Both the position numbers and the translations under genes were made by a program. Below, piece after piece: positions 10,907 through 25,000 of a stretch of 64,000 bases of DNA. The notes below the pieces were generated by a model. It did not search any database, was not told the DNA's origin, and saw nothing but the letters and a program-made list of their open reading frames with translations. This DNA comes from Hydractinia symbiolongicarpus (Eukaryota; Cnidaria; Hydrozoa; Anthoathecata; Hydractiniidae): the NCBI RefSeq assembly GCF_029227915.1, contig NC_079877.1, positions 7,070,001 to 7,134,000 on the forward strand, read 5' to 3'. Within the stretch, counting starts at the first letter, position 1; every line of letters begins with the position of its first letter.

Positions 10907-12615
10907 CTTATAAGTGTGATAAATGAGACAATTGGACTCCAAAAAAGAACATTCTTCTTAATTTGACATGATTGCGGGAACTCAGCAATTACACTGAACA
11001 CCCTGTGGTGGAGATTCATTTAAAGATTTAGATAAATAAGTCATTCTTACTGTGGGACCAATCCTAGCCGTTATCGCGCGCTGAAGATATAGAGACAGTT
11101 TCAAAAACTCCATTTCATTGATTTTCTAACGGTGTCAATCCGTTTGAGTTACAACGGTTGCGTCACATATTCGTACAAACATGTATTTAGTGATTTCCTT
11201 CCGATATTACTAAGTTGTATCGCTTTTAACAGTGAAACGATTGACCGTGGGAATTAATTTAACTGATTTTTGACTGTGACCTTATAAAAGTGATTAATGC
11301 GCCAATTGGTCTCCAAGGAATAACATTCTTCTTAATTTGATATGATTGCTGGAATTTAGCGTTTACATTAGGCTCTGCGGTAGCGCTTTATTTAAAAATT
11401 TAGATAAATAAGATTTTCCTACTGTGGGACCAATCCTGGCCGTTAGCACGCGCTGAAGAAAAAAAGACATTCTCAAAAACTACATTTCATAGATTTCTTG
11501 GCGGTATAATTCCGTTTGAGTTACAACGGTTGCGTCACATATTCGTACCAACATGTATTTAGTGATTTCCTTCCGATATTACTAAGTTGTATCGCTTTTA
11601 ACAGTGAAACGATTGACCGTGGGAATTAATTTAACTGATTCTGGACTGTGACCTTATAAAAGTGATTAATGCGCCAATTGGTCTCCAAGGAATAACATTC
11701 TTCTTAATTTGATATGATTGCTTGAATTTAGCGGTTACATTAGGCTCTGCGGTAGCGCTTTATTTAAAAATTTAGATAAATAAGATTTTCCTACTGTGGG
11801 ACCAATCCTGGCCGTTAGCACGCGCTGAAGAAAAAAAGACATTCTCAAAAACTACATTTCATTGATTTCTTGGCGGTATAATTCCGTTTGAGTTACAACG
11901 GTTGCGTCACATATTCGTACCAACATGTGTTTAGCGAAAGTATTCGGATATTACTAGGTTGCATCGCTTTTAACTGTGAAACGTTTGACTGTGCGACTTA
12001 ATTGAACTGATTTTGGACTTTGACCTTATAAATGTTATAAGTGAGACAATTGGACTCCAAGAAATAACATTCTTCTTAATTTGACATGATTGCTGGAACT
12101 CAGCGATTACACTGGGCGCTGTGGTAGCGCTTTATTTTAAAATTAAGATAAATAAGTTTTTTTTTACTGTGGGACCAATCCTAGCCGTTATCGCGCGCTG
12201 AAGAAATAGAGACAGTTTCAAAAACACATTTAATTGACTTTCTAACGGTGTCAATCCGTTTGAGTTACAACAGTTGCGTCACATATTCGTATCAAAATGT
12301 ATTTAGTGATTTTCTTCGGATATTACTAAGTTGTATCGCTTTTAACAGTGAAACGATTGACTGTGGGAATTATTTGGACTGATTCAGGACTGTGACCTTA
12401 TAAATGTGATAAATGAGGCAATAGGTCTCCAAGGAATAACATTCTTCTTAATTTGACATGATTGCTGGAATTCAGCGATTACATTACGCTCTGTGGTAGC
12501 GCTTTCTTAAAAATTTAGATAAATAAGTCATTTTTTACTCTGGGACCAATCCTAGCCGTTAGTTCGCGCTGAAGAAATAGAGACAGCTTCAAAAAGTACA
12601 TTTCATTGACTTTCT
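10907..12615 (+). repeat. Mosaic satellite between two higher-order blocks
   Basis: This stretch holds the end of the chimeric monomer at 10754 and monomers starting at 11128, 11500, 11872 and 12244. The bodies at 11128 and 11500 are almost the same, with a GCGCCAATTGG centre and TTAGGCTCTGCGG. They are thus a single-monomer tandem duplication at 372-bp spacing. The monomer at 12244 carries AACAGTTGCG and a TTCTTCGGATATT front that becomes common only after 22.7 kb. No longer period is visible. Confidence 0.7.
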
Positions 12616-13734
12616 AACGGTGTCAATCCGTTTGAGTTACAACGGTTGGTTCACATATTCGTACCAACATGTATTTAGCGAAAGTATTCGGATATTACTA
12701 GGTTACATCGCTTCTAACAGTGAAACGATTGACTGTGGGACTTAATTGAACTAACTTTGGACTGTGACCTCATAAGTGTGATAAATGAGACAATTGGACT
12801 CCAAGAAAAAACATTCTTCTTAATTTGACATGATTGCCGTAACTCAGCGATTACACTGGACCCAGTGGTAGCGATTCATTTAATAATTTAGATAAATAAG
12901 TCATTTTTTACTGTGGAACCAATCCTAGCCGTTATCGCGCGCTGAAGAAATAGAGACAGGTTCATTAAAACTAAACTTCATTGATTTTCTAACGGAGTCA
13001 ATCCGTTTGAGTTACAACGGTTGCGTCACATATTCGTACCAACATGTATTTAGTGATTTTTTATCGATGTTACTAAGTTGTATCGCTTTCAACAGTGAAA
13101 CGATTGACTGTGGGTCTTAATTGAACTGATTTTGGACTTTGACCTCATAAGTGTGATTAATGAGACAATTGGACTCCAAGAAAGAACGTTCTCCTTAATT
13201 TGACATGATTGCCGGAACTTAGCGATTACACTGGACCCTGTGGTAGCAATTCATTTAAAAATTTAGATAAATAAGTCATTTTTACTGTGGGACCAATCCT
13301 AGCCGTTAGCGCGCGCTGAAGATATAGAGACAGTTTCAGAAACTTTATTTCATTGTCTTTCTAACGGTGTCAATCCGTTTGAGTTACAATGGTTGCGTCA
13401 CATATTCGTACCAACATGTATTTAGTGATTTCCTTCCGATACTACTAAGTTGTATCGCTTTTAAAAGTGAAACGATTGACCGTGGGAATTAATTCAACTG
13501 ATTCTGGACTGTGACCTTATAAATGTGATTAATGCGCCAATTGGTCTCCAAGGAATAACATTCCGCTTAATTTGATATGATTCCTGGAATTCAGCGGTTA
13601 CATTAGGCTCTGCGGTAGCGCTTTATTTAAAAATTTAGATAAATAAGATTTTCCTACTGTGGGACCAATCCCGGCCGTTAGCACGCGCTTAAGAAATAAA
13701 GAGATTCTCAAAAACTACATTTCATTGATTTCTT

Positions 13735-13909
13735 GGCGGTATAATTCCGTTTGAGTTACAACGGTTGCGTCACATATTCGTACCAACATGTATTTAGCGA
13801 TATTTTTCTGATATTACTAGGTTGCATCGCTTCTAACAGTGAAACGATTGACTGTGGGACTTAATTGAACAAATTTTGGACTTCAAAAAGTACATTTCAT
13901 TGACTTTCT
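13735..13909 (+). repeat. Truncated monomer, 175 bp (first copy)
   Basis: A 198-bp internal deletion joins TTTTGGACT to TTCAAAAAGTACATTTC at about 13876-13890. The two parent sequences, GGACTGTGACC and CAGCTTCAAAAAG, share only CT at the break, so the junction has about 2 bp of microhomology. The stump starts with the GGCGGTATAATTCCG variant and belongs to the 1.29-kb unit. Confidence 0.88.
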
Positions 13910-15025
13910 AACGGTGTCAATCCGTTTGAGTTACAACGGTTGGTTCACATATTCGTACCAACATGTATTTAGCGAAAGTATTCGGATATTACTAGGTTAC
14001 ATCGCTTCTAACAGTGAAACGATTGACTGTGGGACTTAATTGAACTAATTTTGGACTGTGACCTCATAAGTGTGATAAATGAGACAATTGGACTCCAAGA
14101 AAAAACATTCTTCTTAATTTGACATGATTGCCGTAACTCATCGATTACACTGGACCCAGTGGTAGCGAATCATTTAATAATTTAGATAAATAAGTCATTT
14201 TTTACTGTGGAACCAATCCTAGCCGTTATCGCGCGCTGAAGAAATAAAGACATTCTCAAAAACTACATTTCATTGATTTCTTGGCGGTATAATTCCGTTT
14301 GAGTTACAACGGTTGCGTCACATATTCGTACCAACATGTATTTAGTGATTTTTTATCGATGTTACTAAGTTGTATCGCTTTCAACAGTGAAACGATTGAC
14401 TGTGGGTCTTAATTGAACTGATTTTGGACTTTGACCTCATAAGTGTGATAAATGAGACAATTGGACTCCAAGAAAGAACGTTCTTCTTAATTTGACATGA
14501 TTGCCGGAACTCAGCGATTACACTGGACCCTGTGGTAGCAAACCCTTAAAAATTTAGATAAATAAGTCATTTTTACTGTGGGACCAATCCTAGCCGTTAG
14601 CGCGCGCTGAAGATTTAGAGACAGTTTCAGAAACTCCATTTCATTGTCTTTCTAACGGTGTCAATCCGTTTGAGTTACAACTGTTGCGTCACATATTCGT
14701 ACCAACATGTATTTAGTGACTTCCTTCCGATATTACTAAGTTGTATCGCTTTTAACAGTGAAACGATTGACCGTGGGAATTAATTCAACTGATTCTGGAC
14801 TGTGACCTTATAAATGTGATTAATGCGCCAATTGGTCTCCAAGGAATAACATTCCTCTTAATTTGATATGATTCCTGGAATTCAGCGGTTACATTAGGCT
14901 CTGCGGTAGCGCTTTATTTAAAAATTTAGATAAATAAGATTTTCCTACTGTGGGACCAATCCCGGCCGTTAGCACGCGCTTAAGAAATAAAGACATTCTC
15001 AAAAACTACATTTCATTGATTTCTT

Positions 15026-15200
15026 GGCGGTATAATTCCGTTTGAGTTGCAACGGTTGCGTCACATATTCGTACCAACATGTATTTAGCGATATTTTTCT
15101 GATATTACTAGGTTGCATCGCTTCTAACAGTGAAACGATTGACTGTGGGACTTAATTGAACAAACTTTGGACTTCAAAAAGTACATTTCATTGATTTTCT
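15026..15200 (+). repeat. Truncated monomer, 175 bp (second copy)
   Basis: The same deletion junction as at 13735-13909 recurs exactly one 1291-bp unit later (junction at about 15167-15180). An identical breakpoint means the deletion happened once and was then copied with its neighbours. The start is set by GGCGGTATAATTCCG and the end by the next AACGGTGTC at 15201. Confidence 0.88.
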
Positions 15201-16316
15201 AACGGTGTCAATCCGTTTGAGTTACAACGGTTGGTTCACATATTCGTACCAACATGTATTTAGCGAAAGTATTCGGATATTACTAGGTTACATCGCTTCT
15301 AACAGTGAAACGATTGACTGTGGGACTTAATTGAACTAATTTTGGACTGTGACCTCATAAGTGTGATAAATGACACAATTGGACTCCAAGAAAAAACATT
15401 CTTCTTAATTTGACATGATTGCCGTAACTCATCGATTACACTGGACCCAGTGGTAGCGAATCATTTAATAATTTAGATAAATAAGTCATTTTTTACTGTG
15501 GAACCAATCCTAGCCGTTATCGCGCGCTGAAGAAATAAAGACATTCTCAAAAACTACATTTCATTGATTTCTTGGCGGTATAATTCCGTTTGAGTTACAA
15601 CGGTTGCGTCACATATTCGTACCAACATGTATTTAGTGATTTTTTATCGATGTTACTAAGTTGTATCGCTTTCAACAGTGAAACGATTGACTGTGGGTCT
15701 TAATTGAACTGATTTTGGACTTTGACCTCATAAGTGTGATAAATGAGACAATTGGACTCCAAGAAAGAACGTTCTTCTTAATTTGACATGATTGCCGGCA
15801 CTCAGCGATTACACTGGACCCTGTGGTAGCAAACCCTTAAAAATTTAGATAAATAAGTCATTTTTACTGTGGGACCAATCCTAGCCGTTAGCGCGCGCTG
15901 AAGATTTAGAGACAGTTTCAGAAACTCCATTTCATTGTCTTTCTAACGGTGTCAATCCGTTTGAGTTACAACTTTTGCGTCACATATTCGTACCAACATG
16001 TATTTAGTGATTTCCTTCCGATATTACTAAGTTGTATCGCTTTTAACAGTGAAACGATTGACCGTGGGAATTAATTCAACTGATTCTGGACTGTGACCTT
16101 ATAAATGTGATTAATGCGCCAATTGGTCTCCAAGGAATAACATTCCTCTTAATTTGATATGATTCCTGGAATTCAGCGGTTACATTAGGCTCTGCGGTAG
16201 CGCTTTATTTAAAAATTTAGATAAATAAGATTTTCCTACTGTGGGACCAATCCCGGCCGTTAGCACGCGCTTAAGAAATAAAGACATTCTCAAAAACTAC
16301 ATTTCATTGATTTCTT

Positions 16317-19300
16317 GGCGGTATAATTCCGTTTGAGTTACAACGGTTGCGTCACATATTCGTACCAACATGTATTTAGCGATATTTTTCTGATATTACT
16401 AGGTTGCATCGCTTCTAACAGTGAAACGATTGACTGTGGGACTTAATTGAACAAACTTTGGACTGTGACCTCATAAGTGTGATAAATGAGACAATTGGAC
16501 TACAAGAAAGAACATTCTTCTTAGTTTGACATGATTGCCGGAACTCAGCGATTACACTGGACCCAGTGGTAGCGAATAATTTAAAAATTTAGATAAATAA
16601 GTCATTTTTTACTGTGGGACCAATCCTAGCCGTTATCGCGCGCTGAAGAAATAGAGACAGTTTCTAAAACTAAATTTCATTGATTTTCTAACGGAGTCAA
16701 TCCGTTTGAGTTACAACGGTTGCGTCACATATTCGTACCAACATGTATTTAGTGATTTTTTTCCGATATTACTAAGTTGTATCGCTTTCAACAGTGAAAC
16801 GATTGACTGTGGGTCTTAATTGAACTGATTTTGGACTTTGACCTCATAAGTGTGATAAATAAGACAATTGGACTCCAAGAAAGAACGTTCTTCTTAATTT
16901 GACATGATTGCTGGAACTCAGCGATTACACTGGACCCTGTGGTAGCGATTCATTTAAAGATTTAGATAAATAAGTCATTTTTACTGTGGGACCAATCCTA
17001 GCCGTTAGCGCGCGCTGAAGATATAGAGACAGTTTCAAAAACTCCATTTCATTGTCTTTCTAACGGTGTCAATCCGTTTGAGTTACAACGGTTGCGTCAC
17101 ACATTCGTACCAACATGTATTTAGTGATTTTTTTCCGATATTACTAAGTTGTATCGCTTTCAACAGTGAAACGATTGACTGTGGGACTTAATTGAGCTGA
17201 TTTTGGACTTTGACCTCATAAATGTGAAAAATGAGTCATTTTGACTACAAGAAATGATATTCTTCTTAATTTGACATGATTGCTGGAACTCAGCGATTAC
17301 ACTGGGCAGTGTGGAAGCGCTTTGTTTAAAAGTTAAGATAAATAAGTCATTTATTACTGTGGAAACAATCCTAGCCTTTATCGCGCGCTGAAGAAGTAGA
17401 GACAGTTTCAAAAACTACATTTCATTGACTTTCTAACGGTGTCAATCCGTTTGAGTTACAATGGTTGCGTCACATATTCGTACCAACATGTATTTAGTGA
17501 TTTCCTTCCGATATTACTAAGTTGTATCGCTTTTAACAGTTAAACGATTGACCATGGGACTTAATTGAACTGATTTTGGACTTTGACCTTATAAATGTTA
17601 TAAGTGAGACAATTGGACTCCAAGAAATAACATTCTTCTTAATTTGACATGATTGCTGGAACTCAGCGATTACACTGGGCGCTGTGGTAGCGCTTTATTT
17701 AAAAATTAAGATAAATAAGTCTTTTTTTACTGTGGGACCAATCCTTGCCGTTATCGCGCGCTGAAGAAATAGAGACAGTTTCAAAAACCAATTTTCATTG
17801 ACTTTCTAACGGTGTCAATCTGTTTGAGTTACAACAGTTGCGTCACATATTCGTACCAAAATGTATTTAGTGATTTTCTTCGGATATTACTTTTACTTAC
17901 AGTTTCTAAAACCAAATTTCATTGATTTTCTAACGCTGTCAATCCGTTTGAGTTACAACGGTTGCGTCACACATTCGTGCCAACATGTATTTAGTGATTT
18001 TTTTCCGATATTACTAAGTTGTATCGCTTTCAACAGTGAAACGATTGACTGTGGGACTTAATTGAACTGATTTTGGACTTTGACCTTATAAATGTGATAA
18101 ATGAGTCATTTTGACTACAAGAAATGATATTCTTGTTAATTTGACATGATTGCTGGAACTCAGCGATTACACTGGGCGCTGTGGTAGCGCTTTGTTTAAA
18201 AGTTAATATAAAAAAGTCATTTATTACTGTGGAAACAATCCTAGCCGTTATCGCGCGCTGAAGAAGTAGAGACAGTTTCAAAAACTACATTTCATTGACT
18301 TTCTAACGGTGTCAATCCGTTTGAGATACAACGGTTGCGTCACATATTCGTACCAACATGTATTTAGTGATTTCCTTCCGATATTACTAAGTTGTATCGC
18401 TTTTAACTGTGAAACGATTGACCGTGGGAATTAATTCAACTGATTTTGGACTGTGACCTTATAAATATGATTAATGCGCCAACTGATCTCCAAGGAATAA
18501 CATTCTTCTTAATTTGATATGATTCCTGGAATTCAGCGGTTACATTAGGCTCTGCGGTAGCGCTTTATTTAAAAATTTAGATAAATAAGGTTTTCCTACT
18601 GTGGGATCAATCCTGGCCGTTAGCACGTGCTGAAGAAATGAAGACATTCTCAAAAACTACATTTCATTGATTTCTTGGCGGTATAATTCCGTTTGAGTTA
18701 CAACGGTTGCGTCACATATTCGTACCAACATGTATTTAGCGAAAGTATTCGGATATTACTAGGTTGCATCGCTTTTAACTGTGAAACGTTTGTCTGTGCG
18801 ACTTAATTAAACTGATTTTGGACTTTGACCTTATAATTGTTATAAGTGAGACAATTGGACTCCAAGAAATAACATTCTTCTTAATTTGACATCATTGCTG
18901 GAACTCAGCGATTACATGAGGCTCTGTGGTAGCGCTTTTTTAAAAATTTAGAAAAATAAGTCATTTTTACTGTGGGACCAATCCTAGCCGTTAGCGCGCG
19001 CTGAAGATATAGAGACAGTTTCAGAAACTCCATTTCATTGTCTTTCTAACGGTGTCAATCCGTTTGAGTTACAACGGTTGCGTCACATATTCGTACCAAC
19101 ATGTATTTAGTAATTTCCTTCCGATATTACGAAGTTGTATCGCTTTTAACAGTGAAACGATTGACCGTGGGAATTAATTCAACTGATTCTGGACTGTGAC
19201 CTTATAAATTTGATTAATGCGCCAATTGGTCTCCAAGGAATAACATTCCCCTTAATTTGATATGATTCCTGGAATTCAGCGGTTACATTAGGCTCTGCGG

Positions 19301-20950
19301 TAGCGCTTTATTTAAAAATTTAGATAAATAAGATTTTCCTACTGTGGGACCAATCCTGGCCGTTAGCACGCGCTGAAGAAATAGAGACATTCTCAAAAAC
19401 TACATTTCATTGATTTCTTGGCGGTATAATTCCGTTTGAGTTACAACGGTTGCGTCACATATTCGTACCAACATGTATTTAGCGATATTTTTCTGATATT
19501 ACTAGGTTGCATCGCTTCTAACAGTGAAACGATTGACTGTGGGACTTAATTGAACTAACTTTGGACTGTGACCTCATAAGTGTGATAAATGAGACAATTG
19601 GACTACAAGAAAGAACATTCTTCTTAGTTTGACATGATTGCCGGAACTCAGCGATTACACTGGACCCAGTGGTAGCGATTCATTCAAAAATTTAGATAAA
19701 TAAGTCATTTTTTACTGTGGGACCAATCCTAGCCGTTATCGCGCGCTGAAGAAATAGAGACAGTTTCTAAAACTAAATTTCATTGATTTTCTAACGGAGT
19801 CAATCCGTTTGAGTTACAACGGTTGCGTCACATATTCGTACCAACATGTATTTAGTGATTTTTTTCCGATATTACTAAGTTGTATCGCTTTCAACAGTGA
19901 AACGATTGACTGTGGGTCTTAATTGAACTCATTTTGGACTTTGACCTCATAAGTGTGATAAATGAGACAATTGGACTCCAAGAAAGAACGTTCTTCTTAA
20001 TTTGACATGTTTGCCGGAACTCAGCGATTACACTGGACCCTGTGGTAGCGATTCATTTAAAAATTTTGATAAATAAGTCGTTTTTACTGTGGGACCAATC
20101 CTAGCCGTTAGCGTGCGCTGAAGATATAGAGACAGTTTCAAAAACTCCATTTCATTGTCTTTATAACGGTGTCAATCCGTTTGAGTTACAACGGTTGCGT
20201 CACACATTCGTACCAACATGTATTTAGGGATTTTTTTCCGATATTACTAAGTTGTATCGCTTTCAAAAGTGAAACGATTGACTGTGGGACTTAATTGAGC
20301 TGATTTTGGACTTTGACCTTATAAATGTGATAAATGAGTCATTTTGACTACAAGAAATGATATTCTTCTTAATTTGACATGATTGCCGGAACTCAGCGAT
20401 TACACTGGGCAGTGTGGTAGCGCTTTGTTTAAAAGTTAAGCTAAATAAGTCATTTATTACTGTGGAAACAATCCTTGCCGTTATCGCGCGCTGAAGAAGT
20501 AGAGACAGTTTCAAAAACTACATTTCATTGACTTTCTAACAGTGTCAATCCGTTTGAGTTGCAATGGTTGCGTCACATATTCGTACCAACATGTATTTAG
20601 TGATTTCCTTCCGATATTACTAAGTTGTATCGCTTTTAACAGTTAAACGATTGACCGTGGGACTTAATTGAACTGATTTTGGACTTTGACCTTATAAATG
20701 TTATAAGTGAGACATATGGACTCCAAGAAATAACATTCTTCTTAATTTGACATGATTGCTGGAACTCAGCGATTACACTGGGCGCTGTGGTAGCGCTTTA
20801 TTTAAAAATTAAGATAAATAAGTCTTTTTTTAATGTGGGACCAATCCTTGCCGTTATCGCGCTGAAGAAATAGAGACAGTTTCAAAAACCACATTTCATT
20901 GACTTTCTAACGGTGTCAATCTGTTTGAGTTACAACAGTTGCGTCACATA
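16317..20950 (+). repeat. 3103-bp higher-order unit plus partial second copy
   Basis: Starts at 16317, 16690, 17062 and 17435 recur at 19420, 19793, 20165 and 20538, each 3103 bp later. Matching private markers include AACGGAGTC, GGGCAGTGTGG and CAATGGTTGCG with AACAGTTAAACG. The first unit holds eight full monomers and a 124-bp stump; other starts are 17808, 17932, 18305, 18677 and 19048. The second copy follows the same order until the monomer at 20909. That monomer shares the CAATCTGTTTGAGTT marker with the stump, then switches to a GCGAAATTTTTCGG body near 20960. Confidence 0.82.
17808..17931 (+). repeat. Truncated monomer, 124 bp
   Basis: This is the shortest monomer, one third of the normal length. 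A normal 5' part reaches TTCTTCGGATATTAC at about 17892. It then passes through a short TTTTACT piece into TACAGTTTCTAAAACC, the normal 3' end. The small middle piece suggests two steps or a templated insertion. The equivalent monomer in the partial second unit (20909) is full length. Confidence 0.85.
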
Positions 20951-22024
20951 TTCGTACCAACATGTATTTAGCGAAATTTTTCGGATATTATTAGGTTGCA
21001 TCGTTCTAACAGTGAAACGATTGACTGTGGGACTTAATTGAACTAACTTTGGACTTTGACCTCATAAGTGTGATAAATGAGACAATTGGACTCCAAGAAA
21101 GAACGTTCTTCTTAATTTGATATGATTCCTGGAATTCAGCGGTTACATTAGGCTCTGCGGTAGCGCTTTATTTAAAAATTTAGACAAATAAGATTTTCCT
21201 ACTGTGGGACCAATCCTGGCCGTTAGCACGCGCTGAAGAAATAAAGACATTCTCAAAAACTACATTTCATTGATTTCTTGGCGGTATAATTCCGTTTGAG
21301 TTACAACGGTTGCGTCACATATTCGTACCAACATGTATTTAGCGATATTTTTCTGATATTACTAGGTTGCATCGCTTCTAACAGTGAAACGATTGACTGT
21401 GGGACTTAATTGAACTAACTTTGGTCTGTGACCTCATAAGTGTGATAAATGAGACAATTAAACTCCAAGAAAGAACATTCTTCTTAATTTGACATGATTG
21501 CCGGAACTCAGCGATTACACTGGACCCAGTGGTAGCGATTCATTTAAAAATTTAGATAAATAAGTCATTTTTTACTGTGGGACCAATCCTAGCCGTTATC
21601 GCGCGCTGAAGAAGTAGAGACAGCTTCAAAAAGTACATTTCATTGACTTTCTAACGGTGTCAATCCGTTTGAGTTACAACGGTTGCGTCACACATTCGTA
21701 CCAACATGTATTTAGTGATATTTTTCCGATATTACTAAGTTGTATCGCTTTCAACAGTGAAACGATTGACTGTGGGACTTAATTGAACTAACTTTGGACT
21801 GTGACCTCATAAGTGTGATAAATGAGACAATTGGACTCCAAGAAAGAACATTCTCCTTAATTTGACATGATTGCCGGAACTTAGCGATTACACTGGACCC
21901 TGCGGTAGCGATTCATTTAAAAATTTAGATAAACAAGTCATTTTTACTGTGGGACCAATCCTAGCCGTTCGCGCGCGTTGAAGATATAGAGACAGTTTCA
22001 AAAGCTCCATTTCATTGATTTCTT
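20951..22024 (+). repeat. Transition monomers before the 7-mer block
   Basis: Monomers start at 20909, 21280 and 21653. The one at 21280 matches 19420 (five monomers away) in its AGCGATATTTTTCTG front and GGACCCAGTGG block. The monomer at 21653 recurs at 28724, 7071 bp (19 monomers) later. It shares TGCGGTAGCG, GATAAACAAGTC and CCGTTCGCGCGCG. This links the two borders of the 7-mer block. Confidence 0.7.
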
Positions 22025-25000
22025 GGCGGTATAATTCCGTTTGAGTTACAACGGTTGCGTCACATATTCGTACCAAAATGTATTTAGTGATATTTTTCCG
22101 ATATTACTAAGTTGTATCGCTTTCAAATGTGAAACGATTGACTGTGGGACTTAATTGAACTAACTTTGGACTGTGACCTCATAAGTGTGACAAATGAGAA
22201 AATTGGACTCCAAGAAAGAACATTCTTCTTAATTTGACATGATTGCCGGAACTAAGCGATTACACTGGACCCTGTGGTAGCGATTCATTTAAAAATTTAG
22301 AAAAATAAGTCATTTTTACTGTGGGACCAATCCTAGCCGTTAGTACGCGCTGAAGATACAGAGACAGTTTCAAAGGCTCCATTTCATTGATTTCTTGCCG
22401 GTATAATTCCGTTTGAGTTACAACGGTTGCGTCACAAATTCGTACCAACATGTATTTAGCGAAAGTATTCGGATATTACTAGGTTGCATTGCTTTTAACT
22501 GTGAAACGTTTGACTGTGCGACTTAATTGAACTGATTTTGGACTTTGACCTTATAAATGTTATAAGTGAGACAATTGGACTCCAAGAAATAACATTCTTC
22601 TTAATTTGACATGATTGCTGGAACTCAACGATTACACTGGGCGTTGTGGTAGTGCTTTATTTAAAAATTAAGATAAATAAGTCTTTTTTTACTGTGAGAC
22701 CAATCCTAGTCGTTATCGCGCACTGAAGAAATAGAGACAGTTTCAAAAACCACATTTCATTGATTTTCTAACGGTCTCAATCCGTTTGAGTTGCAACAGT
22801 TGCGTCACATAATCCTACAAAAATGTATTTATTGATTTTCTTCGGATATTCCTAAGTTGTATCGCTTTTAACAGTGAAACGATTGACTGTGGGAATTATT
22901 TGAACTGATTTAGGACTGTGACCTTATAAATGTGATAAATGAGGGAAAAGGTGTCCAAGGAATAACATTCTTCTTAATTTAACATGATTGCTGGAATTCA
23001 GCGATTACATTAGGCTCTGTGGTAGTCTTTTTTTAAAAATTTAGATGAATAAGTCATTTTTTACTGTGGGACCAATCCTAGCCGTTACTTCGCGCTGAAG
23101 AAATAGAGACAGCTTCAAAAAGTACATTTCATTGACTTTCTAATGGTGTCAATCCGTTTGAGTTACATCGGTTGAGTCACATATTCGTACCAACATGTAT
23201 TAACGATATTTTTCTGATATTACCAGGTTGCATCGGTTCTAACAGTGAAACGATTGACTGTTGGATTTAATTGAACTAAATTTGGACTGTGACCTCATAA
23301 GTGTGATAAATGAGACAATTGGACTCCAAGAAAGAACATTCTTCTTAATTTGACATGATTGCTGGAACTCAGCGATTACACTGGGCGTTGTGGTAGTACT
23401 TTATTTAAAAATTAAGATAAATAAGTCTTTTTTTACTGTGAGACCAATCCTAGTCGTTATCGCGCACTGAAGAAATAGAGACAGTTTCAAAAACCACATT
23501 TCATTGATTTTCTAACGGTCTCAATCCGTTTGAGTTACAACAGTTGCGTCACATAATCCTACAAAAATGTATTTATTGATTTTCTTCGGATATTCCTAAG
23601 TTGTATCGCTTTTAACAGTGAAACGATTGACTGTGGGAATTATTTGAACTGATTTAGGACTGTGACCTTATAAATGTGATAAATGAGGGAAAAGGTCTCC
23701 AAGGAATAACATTCTTCTTAATTTAACATGGTTGCTGGAATTCAGCGATTACATTAGGCTCTGTGGTAGCCTTTTTTTAAAAATTTAGATGAATAAGTCA
23801 TTTTTTACTGTGGGACCAATCCTAGCCGTTAGTTCGAGCTGAAGAAATAGAGACAGCTTCAAAAAGTACATTTCATTGACTTTCTAACGGTGTCAATCCG
23901 TTTGAGTTACATCGGTTGAGTCACATATTCGTACCAACATGTATTAACGATATTTTTCTGATATTACCAGGTTGCATCGGTTCTAACAGTGAAACGATTG
24001 ACTGTTGGATTTAATTGAACTAAATTTGGACTGTGACCTCATAAGTGTGATAAATGAGACAATTGGACTCCAAGAAAGAACATTCTTCTTAATTTGACAT
24101 GATTGCTGGAACTCAGCGATTACACTGGACGCTGTGGTAGCGCTTTATTTAAAAATTAACATAAATAAGTCTTTTTTTACTGTGGGACCAATCCTAGCCG
24201 TTATCGCGCGCTGAAGAAATAGAGACAGTTTCAAAAACCACATTTCATTGACTTTCTAACGGTGTCAATCCGTTTGAGTTACAACAGTTGCGTCACATTT
24301 TCGTACCAAAATGTATTTAGTGATTTTCTTCGGATATTCCTAAGTTGTATCGCTTTTAACAGTGAAACGATTGACTGTGGGAATTATTTGAACTAATTCA
24401 GGACTGTGACCTTATAAATGTGATAATTGAGGCAAAAGGTCTCCAAGGAATAACATTCTTCTTAATTTGATATGATTGCTGGAATTCAGCGATTACATTA
24501 GCCTCCGTGGTAGCCTTTTTTTAAAAATTTAGATAAATAAGTCATTTTTTACTGTGGGACCAATCCTAGCCGTTAGTTTGCGCTGAAGAAATAGAGACAG
24601 CTTCAAAAAGTACATTTCATTGACTTTCTAACGGTGTCAATCCGTTTGAGTTACAACGGTTGCGTCACACATTCGTACCAACATGTATTTAGTGATATTT
24701 TTCCGATATTACTAAGTTGTATCGCTTTCAACAGTGAAACGATTGACTGTGGGACTTAATTGAACTAACTTTGGACTGTGACCTCATAAGTGTGACAAAT
24801 GAGAAAATTGGACTCCAAGAAAGAACATTCTTCTTAATTTGACATGATTGCCGGAACTAAGCGATTACACTGGACCCTGTGGTAGCGATTCATTTAAAAA
24901 TTTAGAAAAATAAGTCATTTTTACTGTGGGACCAATCCTAGCCGTTAGTACGCGCTGAAGATACAGAGACAGTTTCAAAGGCTCCATTTCATTGATTTCT

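Larger units (their letters stand above)
12616..16689 (+). repeat. 4-mer higher-order repeat with a 175-bp stump, three units
   Basis: Units run 12616-13909 (1294 bp), 13910-15200 (1291 bp) and 15201-16689 (1489 bp). Each begins with a GGTTGGTTCACA monomer, followed by one with TTTTTTATCGATGTTAC, one with GCGCCAATTGG, and one with GAACAAA.TTTGG. In the first two units the fourth monomer is a 175-bp stump. In the third it is full length (16317-16689). Sharing of GAACAAA by stump and full copy indicates that the third unit keeps the undeleted form. Monomer starts: 12616, 12991, 13363, 13735, 13910, 14283, 14654, 15026, 15201, 15574, 15945, 16317. Confidence 0.85.

Noticed and set aside
17861-18061. 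Plus-strand frame of 66 codons
   Set aside because: It spans the junction of the 124-bp truncated monomer and is an accident of the deletion.
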